This document shows positions 34,557 through 47,402 of a DNA stretch of 64,000 nucleotides, piece after piece. Origin of the DNA: Oikopleura dioica (Eukaryota > Chordata > Appendicularia > Copelata > Oikopleuridae). The stretch lies in the NCBI GenBank assembly GCA_907165135.1, contig OU015567.1, forward strand, positions 4,221,001 to 4,285,000, given 5' to 3'. Under the pieces are notes generated by a model. That model made no database searches and was not told where the DNA came from. It saw only the letters and a list, made by a program, of their open reading frames with translations. How positions within the stretch are numbered: the stretch's first letter is position 1; every line of letters starts with the position of its first letter. The position numbers and the translations under genes were made by a program.

Positions 34557-35535
34557 CCTTGAAAAAAGAGGGTCGAGTCCTTTTTGACTCTCATTCTACT
34601 TCCTGCTCCCGGTAAACAAAAAATAATAAGTTTCATCAAAATAAAGCTTCAACATAGTCTATGTTACATAGAGCGGTCTAGCGGCTTTCATAGAAAAAAA
34701 GGCCGCAGCGCGGCTTTGCCAAAATTATCATCAAATCAAATTTGAAGTTCTGACAAAGCCGCGCCGCGGCTTATTTTTCAAATGAGCGAAAATATAAAAA
34801 AAAGTTCTTTCGTAAAGGATATATCAATTTTATGATTACTCATTACCGTGGATAAATATTTGCGCAGTGCGAAATGTGAAATTCCTTTTGTCAAACAAAA
34901 TATGTTTCCCACCTTGTCCAAAGAAAAATAACAGGAGGACTTCGCTTTAGCTAGAAAGTACGAAATTTGTGCAATTTCGTGTCTTAAAAAGTAAAAGAAA
35001 AGTGATAAGCTCGCGCAACAGGAGAGGCGAGACCTAACGGGAACAGAGAAGATCAAAAAAAGTTTTTAAGAGGCAGAAGATAGAAACATGGCTGGACACG
35101 GGTTTTCCATGATTTTCGACGGATAGGAAAAGGATGATAAAATTATGCATCAAAATTTTTGTGAATGATTATTTATTATAAGATAAAAGATTTAAAAAAT
35201 TATCCTATTATGATTATAAAATTATTAAATTATTAAAATAAATTTATAAAATTTAATTAAATAAATAGTTAACACACAAATAAATTATTGAAAAATCAAA
35301 AATATATGATAAGAAACCTGCTTTTATTCAGATTAATTTGTTTAATTTTTCTTTTCTAAAAATCAGTTTGTATGTGGAAACCCTTAATTTTAGAAAGGAA
35401 AAAATGATGAAATTCCGTATCGAAAGATAAGGTAGGCTTTGCTAAATAGAACTTTCTTGACCTACCCCCTTAAACATTTAAATATCCTTCGAAAAGTTGA
35501 GCCTGGAAAGAAAGATCTTTGATCGGAAGAAAAAA
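34557..35535. other. Intergenic region, divergent promoters, GCCGC-hairpin fragment
   Basis: At about 34672-34775 are two copies of the GCCGC...GCGGC hairpin core (GGCCGCAGCGCGGC and AAGCCGCGCCGCGGCTT) without the terminal repeats of that family. At about 35462 the word CCTACCCCCTTAA resembles the end of the TTAA-bounded MITE. Otherwise AT-rich. Confidence 0.5.
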
Positions 35536-38500
35536 ATGTGGGCCGTCCTCGTTGCTATCGCAAACTTGCTGTACCTCATCATCAAGGTACCCGTTTCCTT
35601 TTCGACCGCTGGGCGGTCATTTTGACCTTGAATGAATATTGTCACCGTCTTATTATGAATTACTAGCTTCCTCTGGATAATCCGCTGCTGAGCCTTATAC
35701 TCGCGCTGGGATGGTTTCTTTACTTGAAAAGGTAAGACTTTATAGCGACAGATTAGATTTAACGCGATAAGCGACGCTTAAAAACCACTTCCAGTAACCG
35801 CGAATTTGTTCTGTTTCTTCGCGGCCAAAATATAGAAAATGATTTTTTGAATGTCAAATAAAGCACCATAAAACTCAAAAATTATGAGATTGTATGCTTT
35901 TTTTCTTGAGTCAAACAATTGAAGGGAAAATTTTATACCTATTGAATAAGTGTTTTTTAAAAGAATCCATTTAATTGAAGAAAATTCTAATCTTACTCAA
36001 AAATGATTAAGGCATGAGCTTGAAAACAGCGGCCCAATCGTAATTGCAATCCAGCAGCAGTTATCCCAAATCTTTGGAACGAAGATCTCTTCGAAAGAAC
36101 TTCCATGGATCGAGACAACTGTAACTCATCTTATAGGAAAGTAACCATTCGTCAAGCCGCTCTCTTCCTTGATTTCAAAGAGGATTCGTTTGATTTCGAT
36201 TTTCAAATTTGGTTACGCAAAAGACTGGCCAGTACTGCATCCACCAGTTGGATAGCCTGCGTCTCAGATCAGGATTTTTCATCGGCGGATGCGAGGTCAA
36301 TCAGAGCTGGGTAACGGAATGCTCTGCGCAGCGGACAAAATCGCTGATTCTCCGGGGACGGTGAAGGCAACGATTGAGGTGGATATTCGCCACGTGAAAT
36401 TTCATGGAGACTGGCGCGGGTTCGTACGTCTCCAGGCAAATTTTCTGGTTTATCATGGACGAGAAACTGGCATGGATGTTCAGCTGAACAAAATATCAGG
36501 TAGGACAGAAATAAATCTAGCTTCTGATTGATCCTTAGTGAGCTCGAATGTTTCGGAAGATGTTCCAAATATCGATGATGCTGTAGTAGCTGCTCTTTCC
36601 CGTGGATTCCAGATAAACTCGACAGGGTCAAGCTCACGTCAGCTTACTCAGCAGGACAATATGAACACGAGTCAATTATCGCTTGATAAGTCCAACACCT
36701 ACAGCTCTGGATACAGCTCGGCAAGATACTCGCAGAATGAAGTTTCGGGTGTGAATTCAAGAAGGTAATGTAATGTACAGTTAATTATGGAATTTCTGGA
36801 CATTTTTTGTCCCCCATTTTTTCCCGAAAATGTCCAGAAATTTGATACAGAGCCTTGAGAAAAATGTCCCAACAAAATTGCTTATAAATTTTTCGAGAAA
36901 GAAAAATTTACGATTTTTTTCAAATAAATAACTGAAAAACATTAAAAGAAACGCGCTGTAGCCGCCTATCTTATCATATCATAAGAGTTTCGAATAAACA
37001 CAGCTCTTTATAGATGAAATTGGCATCAATAACTCAAGTTTGATCATAAATTAAGATGTGGAAGATATCTGCTGAGAAAAAATGTCCAGAAATTTGATAC
37101 CCCCTCTCTTTGAATTTGTCCCCAGAAAACCCCTTAAAATCCGAAAAATGTCCAGAAATTTGATGTCCAGAAATTCCATAAAAAACTGTAATGATAATTA
37201 TCATTTGTTATTACATTTCACGTAATTTGCCCAACTGCATATATTTATGAATAGTTTAAATCACCGTCTGGTTACTCTTCAATTGCCATATGATATAATT
37301 GTATACTTGTTTATGGTTTTTGCCTTCAATTTTCGTTTCAAGGTTGATTTCCGAAGAAGAATCTGGACGAGAATCAAGAGCAAGCAGATTCAGTGTACGA
37401 GACGACGAGCAAACAAAATCAAACCGTGAGCGAAAAATCTCCAGAGAAAGTCGCCATTCTGTCAAAATTCAAGGTTCGATCCTGCATTCCTTCTCTTTCG
37501 AAAGGTTTTTTAGAGCGAAATGACGCTGCTCTTTCATCACAACCTCCAAAACCCAGTCGTGCTTCGAGAAACTCAACGAATTCCTCGAGAACTCCGAAGA
37601 GCTCAAGGTCGTCGAGGTCGTCGCACGGCGCGTCTAGCAGACGAAAAGCGGTGGAGACTGTGAAGATTTGTCCGGTCAGAATCGAGCTGTATCACGAGGT
37701 CCATTTTTAATTGAATCTTTGCATTAATTTCATTCTAGTGGGACAACATCAAACCCCGTCTGAACGTAACCTACGGCTCGAAAACTGTCGCCTTCGACGG
37801 CATCCAAAGTGAACATGGCGAGTGAGTCTTGTCTCAGAAAACGTCGACTTTCATAAATCATCAACTTTTTCGCGCAGCAATTGCACATCATAATCTTTCA
37901 GCAGCTCCGTTTCCCATTTATTCTTGTTCAGTGAAATCTTCGATTTCGACACTTCGTCGCCTCTCATTGCGGATTTCAAAAATGACGACGTCGTTGATTT
38001 GAGTCTTACTGTAAGAGATCAGGAATGGCCTTGGAAAACTACGGAAGTTTACTCTGAGACATAAGTAAAGGCATGTCAAAGGGAAAATGGCTGTCTATTG
38101 GCAAAGGAACTGTGGACCTAGAAAACGTCCGGGACAACTCAATAACGCTAGAATTGTCGGACCCAGAAGAGACTATTTGTGAGCTGACTTTGAAGGTCAA
38201 ACGATCCAAACCGTAAGAAGTCCAAAAAAGGAAGGATAAAAACCAAGTCTTTCAGAAAGTCGGAAGTAATTTTCGACGACCGGGTCCAATTCAGCCCGTC
38301 CCGCCGGACCGACATTTACCCAGAATCCCAGGCCAACTCGACCATCAGAACTTCCATGGCAATGACAGAATCGAGCATGGACGGCGTCGAAACTGACCAA
38401 AACACGCTAGAAACCTCCCACAACGGTAAGTCGCACTCTTGCCAGGTCGTATTTGTTGACTCCGACCACAAATCAAACTCGTGAAAACAGCTCCAGCTGG

Positions 38501-39512
38501 GCGACGCTAACTCAAAATCACGCAGTAAGGAAAGGGTGTAAATAAACACCACTTTTATATAGAATGGGGACGGGAGAATCAGGTGATGACAGGGGCTTGA
38601 TGGGTGATGAATTCAGTGATCGAAGTTCGTTTTCTCAAATATAAGATCTAACAACCCATTTTCTTTAGATCACGATTCCTGGATCGATCAAAATCTCGTT
38701 GATGAAGTCTGTCGAGTACATAAGCTTCCCTCCGACCGACAAAACGATACTTCAACGCCTATTCCTTCCCCACTCGCCCGAGGCGATGATCTCCGGTCAA
38801 CACTCCCTATCGCCCAAAACTACGGAAGCGACAATCGACCGCGAAAAATGTCCCTCCAGGATGTCCCAAAGCAGCAAAATCCCGTAAGCCGTAGAAAATC
38901 AGATGTAAGAATATTTCCTTCCGAAATTTTCTTCGAAATTAAGTTCAATCAAGAAGTAGTTTTTTAAAATGAATGATTCTAAGCTTGATTTGCTGCAAAT
39001 TCCGACAGAAAATAGCAACAGATTTCCAGCATCTCCGAAAACGGGAAAGTCGGGTTTGAAGAAGTTCTTTGGAAAGTTCAAGAGGTCACGACCTGGCTCT
39101 AGAAATCGCAGTGAAGGTACGATAAGACGAAATTGATAAGAAAAAATGACCATTTCTGGTTATTTTTGGCCAATTATTGCGCTTAAAGGCCAAAATAATG
39201 TCATTTGACCGATTAAAAACTATTCTAGAGCTATATTTTTGTATTCTAGTGACTACACCGACAATTCCACGAAAATAGAAAAAATGTCTTTGATAATTCT
39301 GTGCCATAATTTATCTACCAAAATTCTGCTGTACAAAGTGCATTTGTAAATGAATCTTGACCAAAATGACCAAATAAAAAGAATACTCCGTCTCAGCGAC
39401 AATTACTCTCGTCGAAAATTTTCTCGAAAAAGATGATCCTCAAGGTGCAACAAACAAGTCAATATTTGCAAAAACAAGCTCTTCAAAAAAGGGCAAGGTC
39501 TTAGCACGGTAA
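35536..39512 (+). CDS. C2CD2/TMEM24-like membrane-anchored SMP-C2 protein
   Basis: N-terminal hydrophobic helices (MWAVLVAIANLLYLII, then PLLSLILALGWFLYL) are followed by an SMP-like region (HELENSGPIVIAIQQQL; VKATIEVDIRHVKFHGDW; MDVQLNKIS). A linker with IDDAVVAAL comes next, then a C2-like domain (VRIELYHE, WDNIKPRLNVTYG, EIFDFDTSSPLI, GKWLSIGKGTVDL, ICELTLKVK) and Ser-rich, basic tails ending near 39512. SMP proteins move lipids at ER-plasma membrane contacts. The order TM, SMP, C2 fits C2CD2/C2CD2L; the subfamily is inference. Most introns keep phase, including 35732-36012 and a 31-bp one near 37473. A terminal alternative exon (35795-35861) would give a 60-residue two-helix protein. A MITE lies in the 36766-37343 intron. 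Confidence 0.55.
36787..37178. mobile_element. TA-bounded MITE (mariner-like)
   Basis: TGGAATTTCTGGACAT at the left and its exact complement ATGTCCAGAAATTCCA at the right, each bordered by TA (36785-36786 and 37179-37180). Subterminal copies of TGTCCAGAAATTTGATAC are present. No transposase. It lies in an intron of the SMP-C2 gene. Confidence 0.8.
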
Positions 39513-39568
39513 AAATTCCCCACACGCGCCTAGAGAAAAATAACAAATTTGACCTAGTTTTTTGAAAG

Positions 39569-41494
39569 ATGAAAATTGTTTCCGCCATTTTAGCAGCTTT
39601 AGTGAGGGGCGAAGATGAAGAGCTAGACAGAGAGGCGAAACAGTATTATCGAAATCAAGGAAGAGTGAAATTTTCGATCAGCGATCACTTTTATTAGTTT
39701 ATAAATTGATCTCAAATAAGGATACAATTCGTATAATCAGCAATATTACCCGGGAAGAAACATAAATCGACGGCCAATTCAGAATTTCCCTAATTATGGG
39801 TACGTTTCTTAAAATTTTCATTAAATATAAAAACCATCATTTAATGTCTTACTCAATGACATTGAAGGCAGTTCAAATGTTTTGGAAGCTAGATAGTGTT
39901 CATCGGAGAGATAAGAAAATTTTAATATATACAAAAAATTAAAGTAATATCTTTATGGTTTCCTTAAGTTTCTCTAGAAATCAATATCCTTACCAACCCT
40001 ACCCACCGCGCTACAACTCCTACCCTCCATATCCTCGTAATCCGCAGCCACCTCCTTTCGCCAACCCTCATCCCGGATGGCGCCACTACAACAACCGAAA
40101 CAACTTGAACCAAGAAGCATATTCTCATTACGACGATTTTACTGGATATCAAAGTTATCCGTATCATCAGAATGTCGCTCAAAACACAAGGCCAGATTCA
40201 TCAGCAGTTCGACTTGCTAGACCAGGAGAAAATGCTATTCGGGTAAGAAATGATATCCCTTCCTCCCTTATTTCTTTCAGGCGGGGAGAAAAGTAAGACC
40301 TCCAGGAGAGCGAGACGAGCGACTGGTCAACCCAAGGCTTCAATACATCGAAGATCAATATGCTCCACAAGAAGAATATGACGATTCTAGCTACTATGAA
40401 GCCAGCTATGCTTCGTCCTATGAACTTTCAGAAAATGAAATGGAAGGAAGCTCTCAAGAAAAAGAAGATGCCCTCGATGGTAAGTGAATACTTCCCGTCT
40501 TTTTCTCCTTAATTCTTCTAGTTATCCCCCTCGAAGACCTGAAAACCCTCTGCGGTCCAGAAGGATCAGCAACGTCTCATGAAGAATGCCAAGAAAACCG
40601 CCCAGATCATCCAGAAAATCCCGATTTAATAGGCCTCCCAGACTTGATGACAAACGCAAAACGAGTACAAGAAACTCTTCACCTGGACTACGCCGATTTG
40701 AGCAACTTGGCTTGCGCTCTTGAAGAGGGTTGTTTCAGCAAAAGTGCCTATCGAAAGACCCCGAAAATGGCGAGAAAACTGCTCAAGTTCACGCAAATGA
40801 TTTCGAACATCGGCGACGCGGACTTTCTTTCGCCGCATAATTCTAGCGACTGGGAGTATCATACTTGCCACAAGTAAAATTTTTCAGCAATAGGAAGATC
40901 CTAGCGTTTTTTAGGCATTATCACTCGATGAGTACTTTTTCTGAATATTCTTTGCTGACGACAAACATGAAAGATCGAGTGGCGCACAGTCAGAAAGTCA
41001 GTTTTTGTCTGGAAGACTCAGAATGCAAGCCCGGCGTTTCGCAAAAATACCACTGTCTTCAGGTAAATACAGTACCTGGCTTAGATGGACAAAAAAAAGC
41101 TGCGCCCGATGTGGGACTCGAACCCACGACCGTTGGATTAAAAGTCCAACGCTCTACCGACTGAGCTAACCGGGCTCTGCGCCCCGCTCGATATTGTGTC
41201 AATTTGAAAAACAATCAACGATTTTTAGGAGCAAGCGATTAGCCCTGGCTGCTCGGATGTGTACGTTTCTGGTGTGGATTGCCAGTGGATTGATGTTACT
41301 GATGTCCGACCTGGGAGTTATGTACTTGTGATTGAGGTTAATCCGAATCGACTCGTGAAGGAGAGTAACTTTATCAACAATCGGATGGAATGCGACTTAT
41401 TTCTACAGGTAAGGAAGGAGAAAAAAATGCCTTCTTCGATTAAAAATTCTAGAGGAGCAGCGCTAAAGCATCAAACTGCAGAACTCTTACGTGA
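39569..41494 (+). CDS. Lysyl oxidase
   Basis: Copper amine oxidase that cross-links collagen and elastin-type matrix outside the cell. A signal peptide (MKIVSAILAALVRG) is followed by a long Tyr/Pro/Arg-rich propeptide. The catalytic domain has the copper motif WEYHTCHKHYHSM (across an exon junction near 40876-40912), SQKVSFCLED with the Lys, and PGCSDVYVSGVDCQWIDVTD with the Tyr, of the lysyl-tyrosyl quinone cofactor. The end, with its last Cys, is formed by a final short exon. The first intron (39660-39720) needs a GA donor to keep frame. The intron at about 41062-41228 contains an antisense tRNA. AATAAA at about 41524. Confidence 0.92.
41103..41175 (-). tRNA. tRNA-Lys (anticodon UUU)
   Basis: The minus strand reads GCCCGGTTAGCTCAGTCGG at the 5' end, then an anticodon loop CTTTTAA with TTT, a T-arm GGTTCGAGTCC and an acceptor CGGGCG pairing with the first bases. 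73 nt, no intron. A- and B-box sequences are intact. It lies inside an intron of the lysyl oxidase gene, on the opposite strand. Confidence 0.97.
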
Positions 41495-41564
41495 CTCCAG
41501 AACACAATAATAGCAGAATACTGTAAATAAAATCTTCAGTGTCTTCATTATTGTACCGTTAGTC

Positions 41565-42486
41565 TTAGCCGCTAGAATAATCTGATGCAGAATGAAATCC
41601 GTCCTGGATTCTTACAGAAACTTGCTCAGGGGCGGCCCAAGGACTTGTGTAAGTAGCAGTAAAGTGGTCTACGTAGGTTGATGCGATGTCGTCGAAAGAG
41701 GTCGTTGTTGTCGTCGTGGTTGTTGTCGTCGTGGTTGTTGTGCTGGTAGTTGTCGATGTTGTTGTTGTCGTCGTCTTTGTTTTCATCGTCGTCTTCGTGG
41801 TTGAAGTTCTCATTGTTGTTTTCAAGCTTGAAGCTGAAGGAATCTTCTTCGTTGTGCAGATCGGATACGCAATGTCACACTTTCGGACAAGGTAGAATCT
41901 TCATCGAAAATTTTTATGATAAGACAAATCAAATTGAAAAAAACCTTATATTTTTCCCATCTGGATAGTACAAAACATTCTTCATGTAGCCCGACATCCT
42001 TGATTTGTAAAACAGAGCGTTTGAATACTTGTGAATCCAAGATGGAGGCCGGGGAGTTTGGTCAGTTTTGAGCTTCGGCAAAGTTTTGCATTTTCGCGAG
42101 CCCTTTTTGAATCGCATTTTGAAGAAGCCGACTTGCTCCAAATTCATCCAAATTGGTGAGCGGAAAGAAAGACCGGAGCTTCTGTAGATTTTCTAGGGCA
42201 AACGATGAGTCACTTCGATATTTGAATTCAAACTAACCTGCAGGAGCAAATTTCTCGGTTTTTCAACGGGAAGAAAAACATGTCCTCCTGATCGTTGACA
42301 AAGCTCATCAGCTTCCTCCCTCTTCACTGGAAAATGCGATCCTTTCCACAAGCAATAGCCGCCAATCTCTGTTCCCCAATTCGGGCAGTCCGGGTTCGTC
42401 GAGTCTGGCCGCGGCCTTGGGCCTCTCGAAAAATCATCCGCCGAAGCAAAAATGAAAAGAAATAACAACCTACTGGTTAGTTTCAT
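41565..42486 (-). CDS. Secreted C-type lectin domain protein with Thr-rich tail
   Basis: Starts at 42486 with a signal peptide (MKLTSRLLFLFIFASA). The lectin-like fold is indicated by CPNWGTEIGGYCLWKGSHF, EEADELCQRSGGHVFLP, SPIWMNLEQVG, ALFYKS and a terminal pair of Cys (KCDIAYPIC). Introns at about 42237-42193 and about 41930-41886 join in phase. No EPN or QPD sugar-binding triplet is visible, so carbohydrate binding is doubtful. The last 80 residues include a run of Thr that is probably O-glycosylated. Stop at 41565, converging on lysyl oxidase. Confidence 0.75.
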
Positions 42487-42789
42487 CTTCTAACTCTCTT
42501 CTGAGAAGAGGCTTCTCTTTGATTTTTATTTGTTAGCACATCAGGTGCGCTAAGCAGGATTCTTCAGAGCAGATAATTGCCAGATGACAATTGAGCTCGT
42601 CATAAAACTTAACCACATGGATTGTTTATGAAGATCTTGAGCGGCAGTTAAACTTCAAAAATATGCTGATAAACGAGAAGGAGAAGATGATCAGTTTATT
42701 CATCAGTTTATAACATGATATGTTTCTTATGAAAAACTTAAATAATGCAGCTAAATCTCTAATTGTCGTTTTTGACAAAGAGAATCGGT

Positions 42790-44420
42790 CGAAGCCTCGG
42801 TGCAAATTTTTATGTCGCAGTCTACTGTCAAAGAATCGTTGGCTAAAAAAAGGTTGAGAAGAAAAGGTTTAAAAAATCGATGAAAAAATCACCTTCGTCC
42901 GTGAAAAGATGAAAGTCGAATGCTGTTGTTTTGTCGAATTTCGCCTTTTCAAGGGTTTTTTTCGCTTCGAACCACGGAAAAAATCCAATGAAAAAAGCCC
43001 TGTTCCTGTAGAAGTGATGCAGAACCTGGGACCATAGCTCCGTCTTTGATCAAGTTCAAAGTCATGATGCCAGTTCTCAAGTCGCAATCCTCAAGAGCTG
43101 ATTCGTGTTTTTTGATGATTTTTCTTTTTCAAGGATTCATTTTAAATTTGAAGATTGTTCGATTTTTATGATCTTGAAAACACTTGGCAAATTTATAGTC
43201 GCCATAGAAAGTCGGTTCAATTTTGACATTCACTTCTCCTCCAACTCGTTTTTCTGAGTCAACGACCAAGCTAGGAATAATTATTAGACAAGAAAATGAA
43301 AATGAAGATGGGATTTATGCGATGATTTTATTTAATTGCGATCAAATTGCTGCACAATCGCAATAAATCGTATAATTATCTTGGTAATTGTCGCAAGATA
43401 ACATCATTTTATTGACTTGATAGTTCGAAAATTTAATTTCTATTTTATGGTCTTATCTTTCGATAAACAACCGTGTTTTCCCAATTTACCTCGCATTAAA
43501 TGTCGATTTCAATTCAGATGCACTCATCGATTCTTTCAGCATTTATTATCATGTCTTTGTATCTTCAACATGTTACTGTTTTACATCTGTCCATGGGAGC
43601 TTATAATTATGTTACTATCTATTCTTTGAAGATGTCAGACATCTCATGTCTTCATGGTTTGAAGATCAACCTAATAGGGCCTATTATAGGAAAAGAAAAA
43701 GAAGTTCTGTCTGTCTTTTTGAAATGCTTTCCTGTTATATTCATGATGATTCTATTCGGCGCGGTCATATTGAAGTCCAAATCAAATTCACTAAAAGCAG
43801 TTTCATCATGAAGCCGATTCGGGCTTCCCCTACTTTGCCAAGTCGCAGTGAACTTCTTGCTGGTCCATGACCGTCACATCGATTTCTGGACTCCCAATTT
43901 TCATTCGATGATTCAGGTATGAAATCCGGCCAATTTCTTATTAAAGATTCAAGCTGCTTCCTTCTTACAGACATAATCAATCAAAAACTCAGTCAAAAAA
44001 GTCATTTGAACTATAAATTGAACCGGTCCTCCAGACGCAGATGTGGTAACGTTTCCAAAGCACGAGCTGTACTGAAAGCTTTGCCAAAACGTTTGATCTC
44101 TTATGAAGGAATCAAGAGTTTTTCAATCGGAAAAAAGGAGCGCATCAAAGAAAAAAAACCTTTAGATTTCAAAACCTTCACTTATCGCATCAGTTACTTT
44201 GCAGTCATCGTGAACCTTTGATATATTATGTGGAAAAAGAGGGGCAAGAAATAATAGTCATACCGCTGATTCGTCGTATACGCCCGTTGTCAAGTCTACA
44301 GTTCCAAGAAACATCGAAGTAATCGTGCTGTTCATCGCGGCAAAGTCTTCAAAAAGACATGTATCGTTGATTTTCATGTTCACTTTTGCAGTTCTTTCGA
44401 AGACATTTCTACTCTAGGGG
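42790..44420 (-). CDS. Unrecognised multi-exon extracellular protein (boundaries uncertain)
   Basis: Several minus-strand exons have protein-like frames and good splice borders. Near 44410-44275 is ERTAKVNMKINDTCLFEDF; near 43880-43755 is IDVTVMDQQEVHCDLAK joined to EFDLDFNMTAPNRIIM; near 43230-43130 is VNVKIEPTFYGDYKFAKC. They share a pattern of a beta-strand-like 'V-x-V/M-x' start followed by a single Cys, suggesting repeated domains. No signal peptide, start or stop was fixed, and the frame between exons was not fully connected. A ZP-like or other beta-sandwich protein is possible; this is weak. Confidence 0.35.
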
Positions 44421-45526
44421 TTGAAGTCTTTTAGCAGTGGAGTTAGGTCTTTTGGCCAATCAGAGACCAGTATATGTTGCTTCAACCAATCACAGAAGAG
44501 CAGAATCCTCTATGACCCCCTTATAGGCAATATTCTACCTCCGCGAAAGCGGAACTCTAGAACTTTCCTGTGTCGGTTTGACATTCGATCGTAACCAATT
44601 CGCACAAAGATGATGACGCAGTTGTTACACTGAAACGAATTTGGATAAAATTCTTTGTTTCTCAAAAAAATTTTTTTTTCTTGCTCTTCTTTTTTTCCAA
44701 ATTTGCACTTTTTAATACAAGGTCGATGGTTACCTGAAAACAAGGAGGAGAGCCCTCATTTCCGCCTTTTTTCCTTTCTCTCTGTTTCTTCCTTTACTTC
44801 TGCTATTTTACAACTGAGCAAGCATATTTATGAAGAAACCGCCTTTTCAAAAGATGGAAAATAACGACGCAGAATATAATTATGACATGCATGTCGGGAT
44901 TACGCGAACACTTATTTCTCCAAGATTTATGTTCATAATTATGAGTGAAGCCTGCTGATGCGATTTCGTCATAAAAACGCTGTAAAAAATCGCCAAGATA
45001 GATGGATAATACTGTAATTGCGCGAGTTATTTCTTGAGAAAGCATTTTAGCAGCTTTGCAAGTATCAATTTGGAATGAAAATCGTTAAATTATCCGGAAA
45101 TGACCTCAACTGAATCGTGAATAGGGCATTTTTATGATAACTTATTCGTGAGAAATGCAAAAAAAAAATAAAATTGAGACCCAATTTCAGCCCTTTTTCA
45201 CTATTATTAACTGAGAGAATTGAACCCGGGCGGAAAAAGATAAAAATTAAAGTTTAAACCTTTCCGGAAAAAATTATAATTTTGAGTGAGCAAGCGTATA
45301 TGATAAAAGAGCGACAACGTGGGAGGAGAAGGGTTAGTTTAGGAATCAGAGAGGGCGGCCCCGAAAATGTCCAAACATTGACAAGTGACTTTAGTAAGCA
45401 GAGCGCGGATGCTCTCCAGATAACAACTTTTTTTTACAATTTTCTGCATCCTCTTTTTCTTTCCAGGATTAGCTCGAGAATATCATTCTTTTCAAGCTTC
45501 TTGCGGAACGTGATTAAAATTGATAA
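44421..45526. other. Intergenic region
   Basis: About 1.1 kb with only short random-looking ORFs. No repeat family recognised. Confidence 0.35.
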
Positions 45527-46395
45527 ATGAGGCGATTCGTCAAAGTTGGTATTCTAGCGTGTGAAAAATCTGCATGATCAACCATACATGACAAACACAA
45601 AATTTCGCATTTCAATAACCTGACGACCCTTATTTTCAAGAGAGACTCAAGAGGAAACTGTCTTGGCAAGCTTCTTTGTCTTCCCTTCTTCTTGCTTGCT
45701 GGATTTTTCGGATGGTTCAGCCTTGGTGGCACTAATATTTGTGAGGCCCCGAATCCCTACACCCTGAAAGAGGGAGAGACGCTTGTGTTGACTCCTCCAC
45801 TTCGGTCAATTTGTGAAAGCAGAGGTAGCGATGGGGGCTGCAGTCGAAAGTATTTTTATGATGACAATCAGCACTGTGAATGTAAGTCTCTATTTTATTC
45901 GGCCAAATCAAATATTTTTAAGTAACAATCAAATCAAATGGAAAGCCAATTACTTACAGCATCAACTATCTCGATGTAAGTCCTGATTGCGGTGACTATC
46001 TTCAAATTGAGCACTCTACCATTTGCATGACTGGGGTAAGAGATATGAAATATGTGACATACCCGGTTACCAATTTTAGGCCAATAACGATTTACCGGAT
46101 GTGCAAACTGGTGAGACAGAACTTCAAGTCCTCTGGCACACTGATGCCATGTCTTACGATCCAAATGAGTACTGGCGCGGATGGCATGGATTTGAGCTCG
46201 CTGTTGTTGCTGGAGAGTCGACTGGTAACATCTTCAGTCACTGACCATTTTTATCATTATCTAGAATCTCGATCAACCATTCCCGCTGACTCTCCTGAGA
46301 AACGAGAAGAATCCTGGAAGGCACTTTCAAACGAAGAAAAAGAACATAATCTGGAAGAGAGAAAATCTCGCTACGAAAATGTTGTCCGATATTAA
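45527..46395 (+). CDS. CUB-like type II membrane protein
   Basis: Short basic N-terminus, a helix (KLLCLPFFLLAGFFGWFSLG, about 45670-45729), then a CUB-like domain: TNICEAPNPYTLKEGETLVL, CESRG, SINYLDVSPDCGDYLQIE, ICMTG, LQVLWHTDAMSY and WHGFELAVV. Four spaced Cys fit a CUB fold. The tail is charged and helical (SNEEKEHNLEERKSR). Introns at about 45882-45924, 46036-46079 and about 46227-46262 are GT-AG and in phase. The first intron, after MRRFVKV, would need a GG donor. Stop at 46393-46395. Function unknown; probably a cell-surface binding protein. Confidence 0.55.
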
Positions 46396-47402
46396 CATCT
46401 TTATTCAATATTAATTATACTCATCATTATTTTTTTTTTAAAGAAGATCAGTAAGCCTCTTATATTGTTGAATTCTTGAGTCGATGACTTCGAAAGGTTG
46501 GATGTCAAGTATTGCGCGTCAAGTAGTTGTAGTCCGCCCCGCCGCCGTTCACAGAAGTCGAGAGTAGCAATTTGCCTTCTCAGGGCAGTTAGGCCGAGTA
46601 CCAATTCAGCTCCTGAAAAATCGCAAAATCGGGCACTCTGCAAATAATTCATGCCTTCGCGCAGCTCAGTCTTTATTCACCTGAAATTTCGAAGCGCGCT
46701 AGAAATTTTCAAATAAGTTTATTTTGCAGTTTTTTAACAAGAATACTTCGAAAATCACTTCTGTGTCTGGAGAATTACCGAATATCCGACCAATTTATCA
46801 GCCCAGAGTCAGGACCGCTTGCTTCGGATTATGTGGTTTTGGATATTCTTGATAGGCGCTCATCCCCGCAAATACGGAAGAGTCTTGGCACTAGAATCAC
46901 GTTTATAAAAAGTCTAAGACGAGAAAAATTAACTTTTCAGAAAAAATACTGAAGAGAGAATGACCTTGTTGGAAAATTCGAATTTTCAAAGACCATAATT
47001 TTTGAAAATATTCTTTTTGATATAAATTTGCTAGTTACTGTATTTGTTTGAGAAATGTTTATGAGGTATTTCATCATCCAGATCAATAGTCGGGCTATGG
47101 TTAGGGTTGAAGGTCAAAAAGCTTGATGATGAACACATTTACAGTAATTCCGAAGATGAATAAGGCCACCTTGGACAAAAATGAAGAAAAACGCTCTTTC
47201 CAGAAAATAACAGATTTCAAAAAACCATAATTTTTGAAGATATTCTTTCATTTTTGAATTTTTAGCAATCGAGGTCGGCGAAAATAAATAATTTTTAACA
47301 ATAAGTTGAAGTCGCTTAACCTCTAGATAAGAAAAATTCAGAGAAAACTGTGAATCTCGCCTCACGTTAACCTAAAACATCTGCCCTCTAGAATACGTCA
47401 AT
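46396..47402. other. Region without a confident gene
   Basis: The minus strand at about 46652-46440 has overlapping open frames, one of which ends with a plausible SRIQQYKRLTDLL and a stop near 46439, next to AAT-rich DNA. No start or splice path could be established. A short TTAGGG-like stretch lies near 47098-47107. Confidence 0.3.

Noticed and set aside
40865-41164. ORF spanning the tRNA
   Set aside because: Part is the lysyl oxidase exon in another frame; the rest is tRNA sequence.
41686-41895. Plus-strand Val-rich ORF
   Set aside because: Antisense of the Thr-rich tail of the C-type lectin gene.
44655-44864. Ser/Phe-rich short ORFs near 44.7 kb
   Set aside because: Low complexity and no conserved motif or splice structure.
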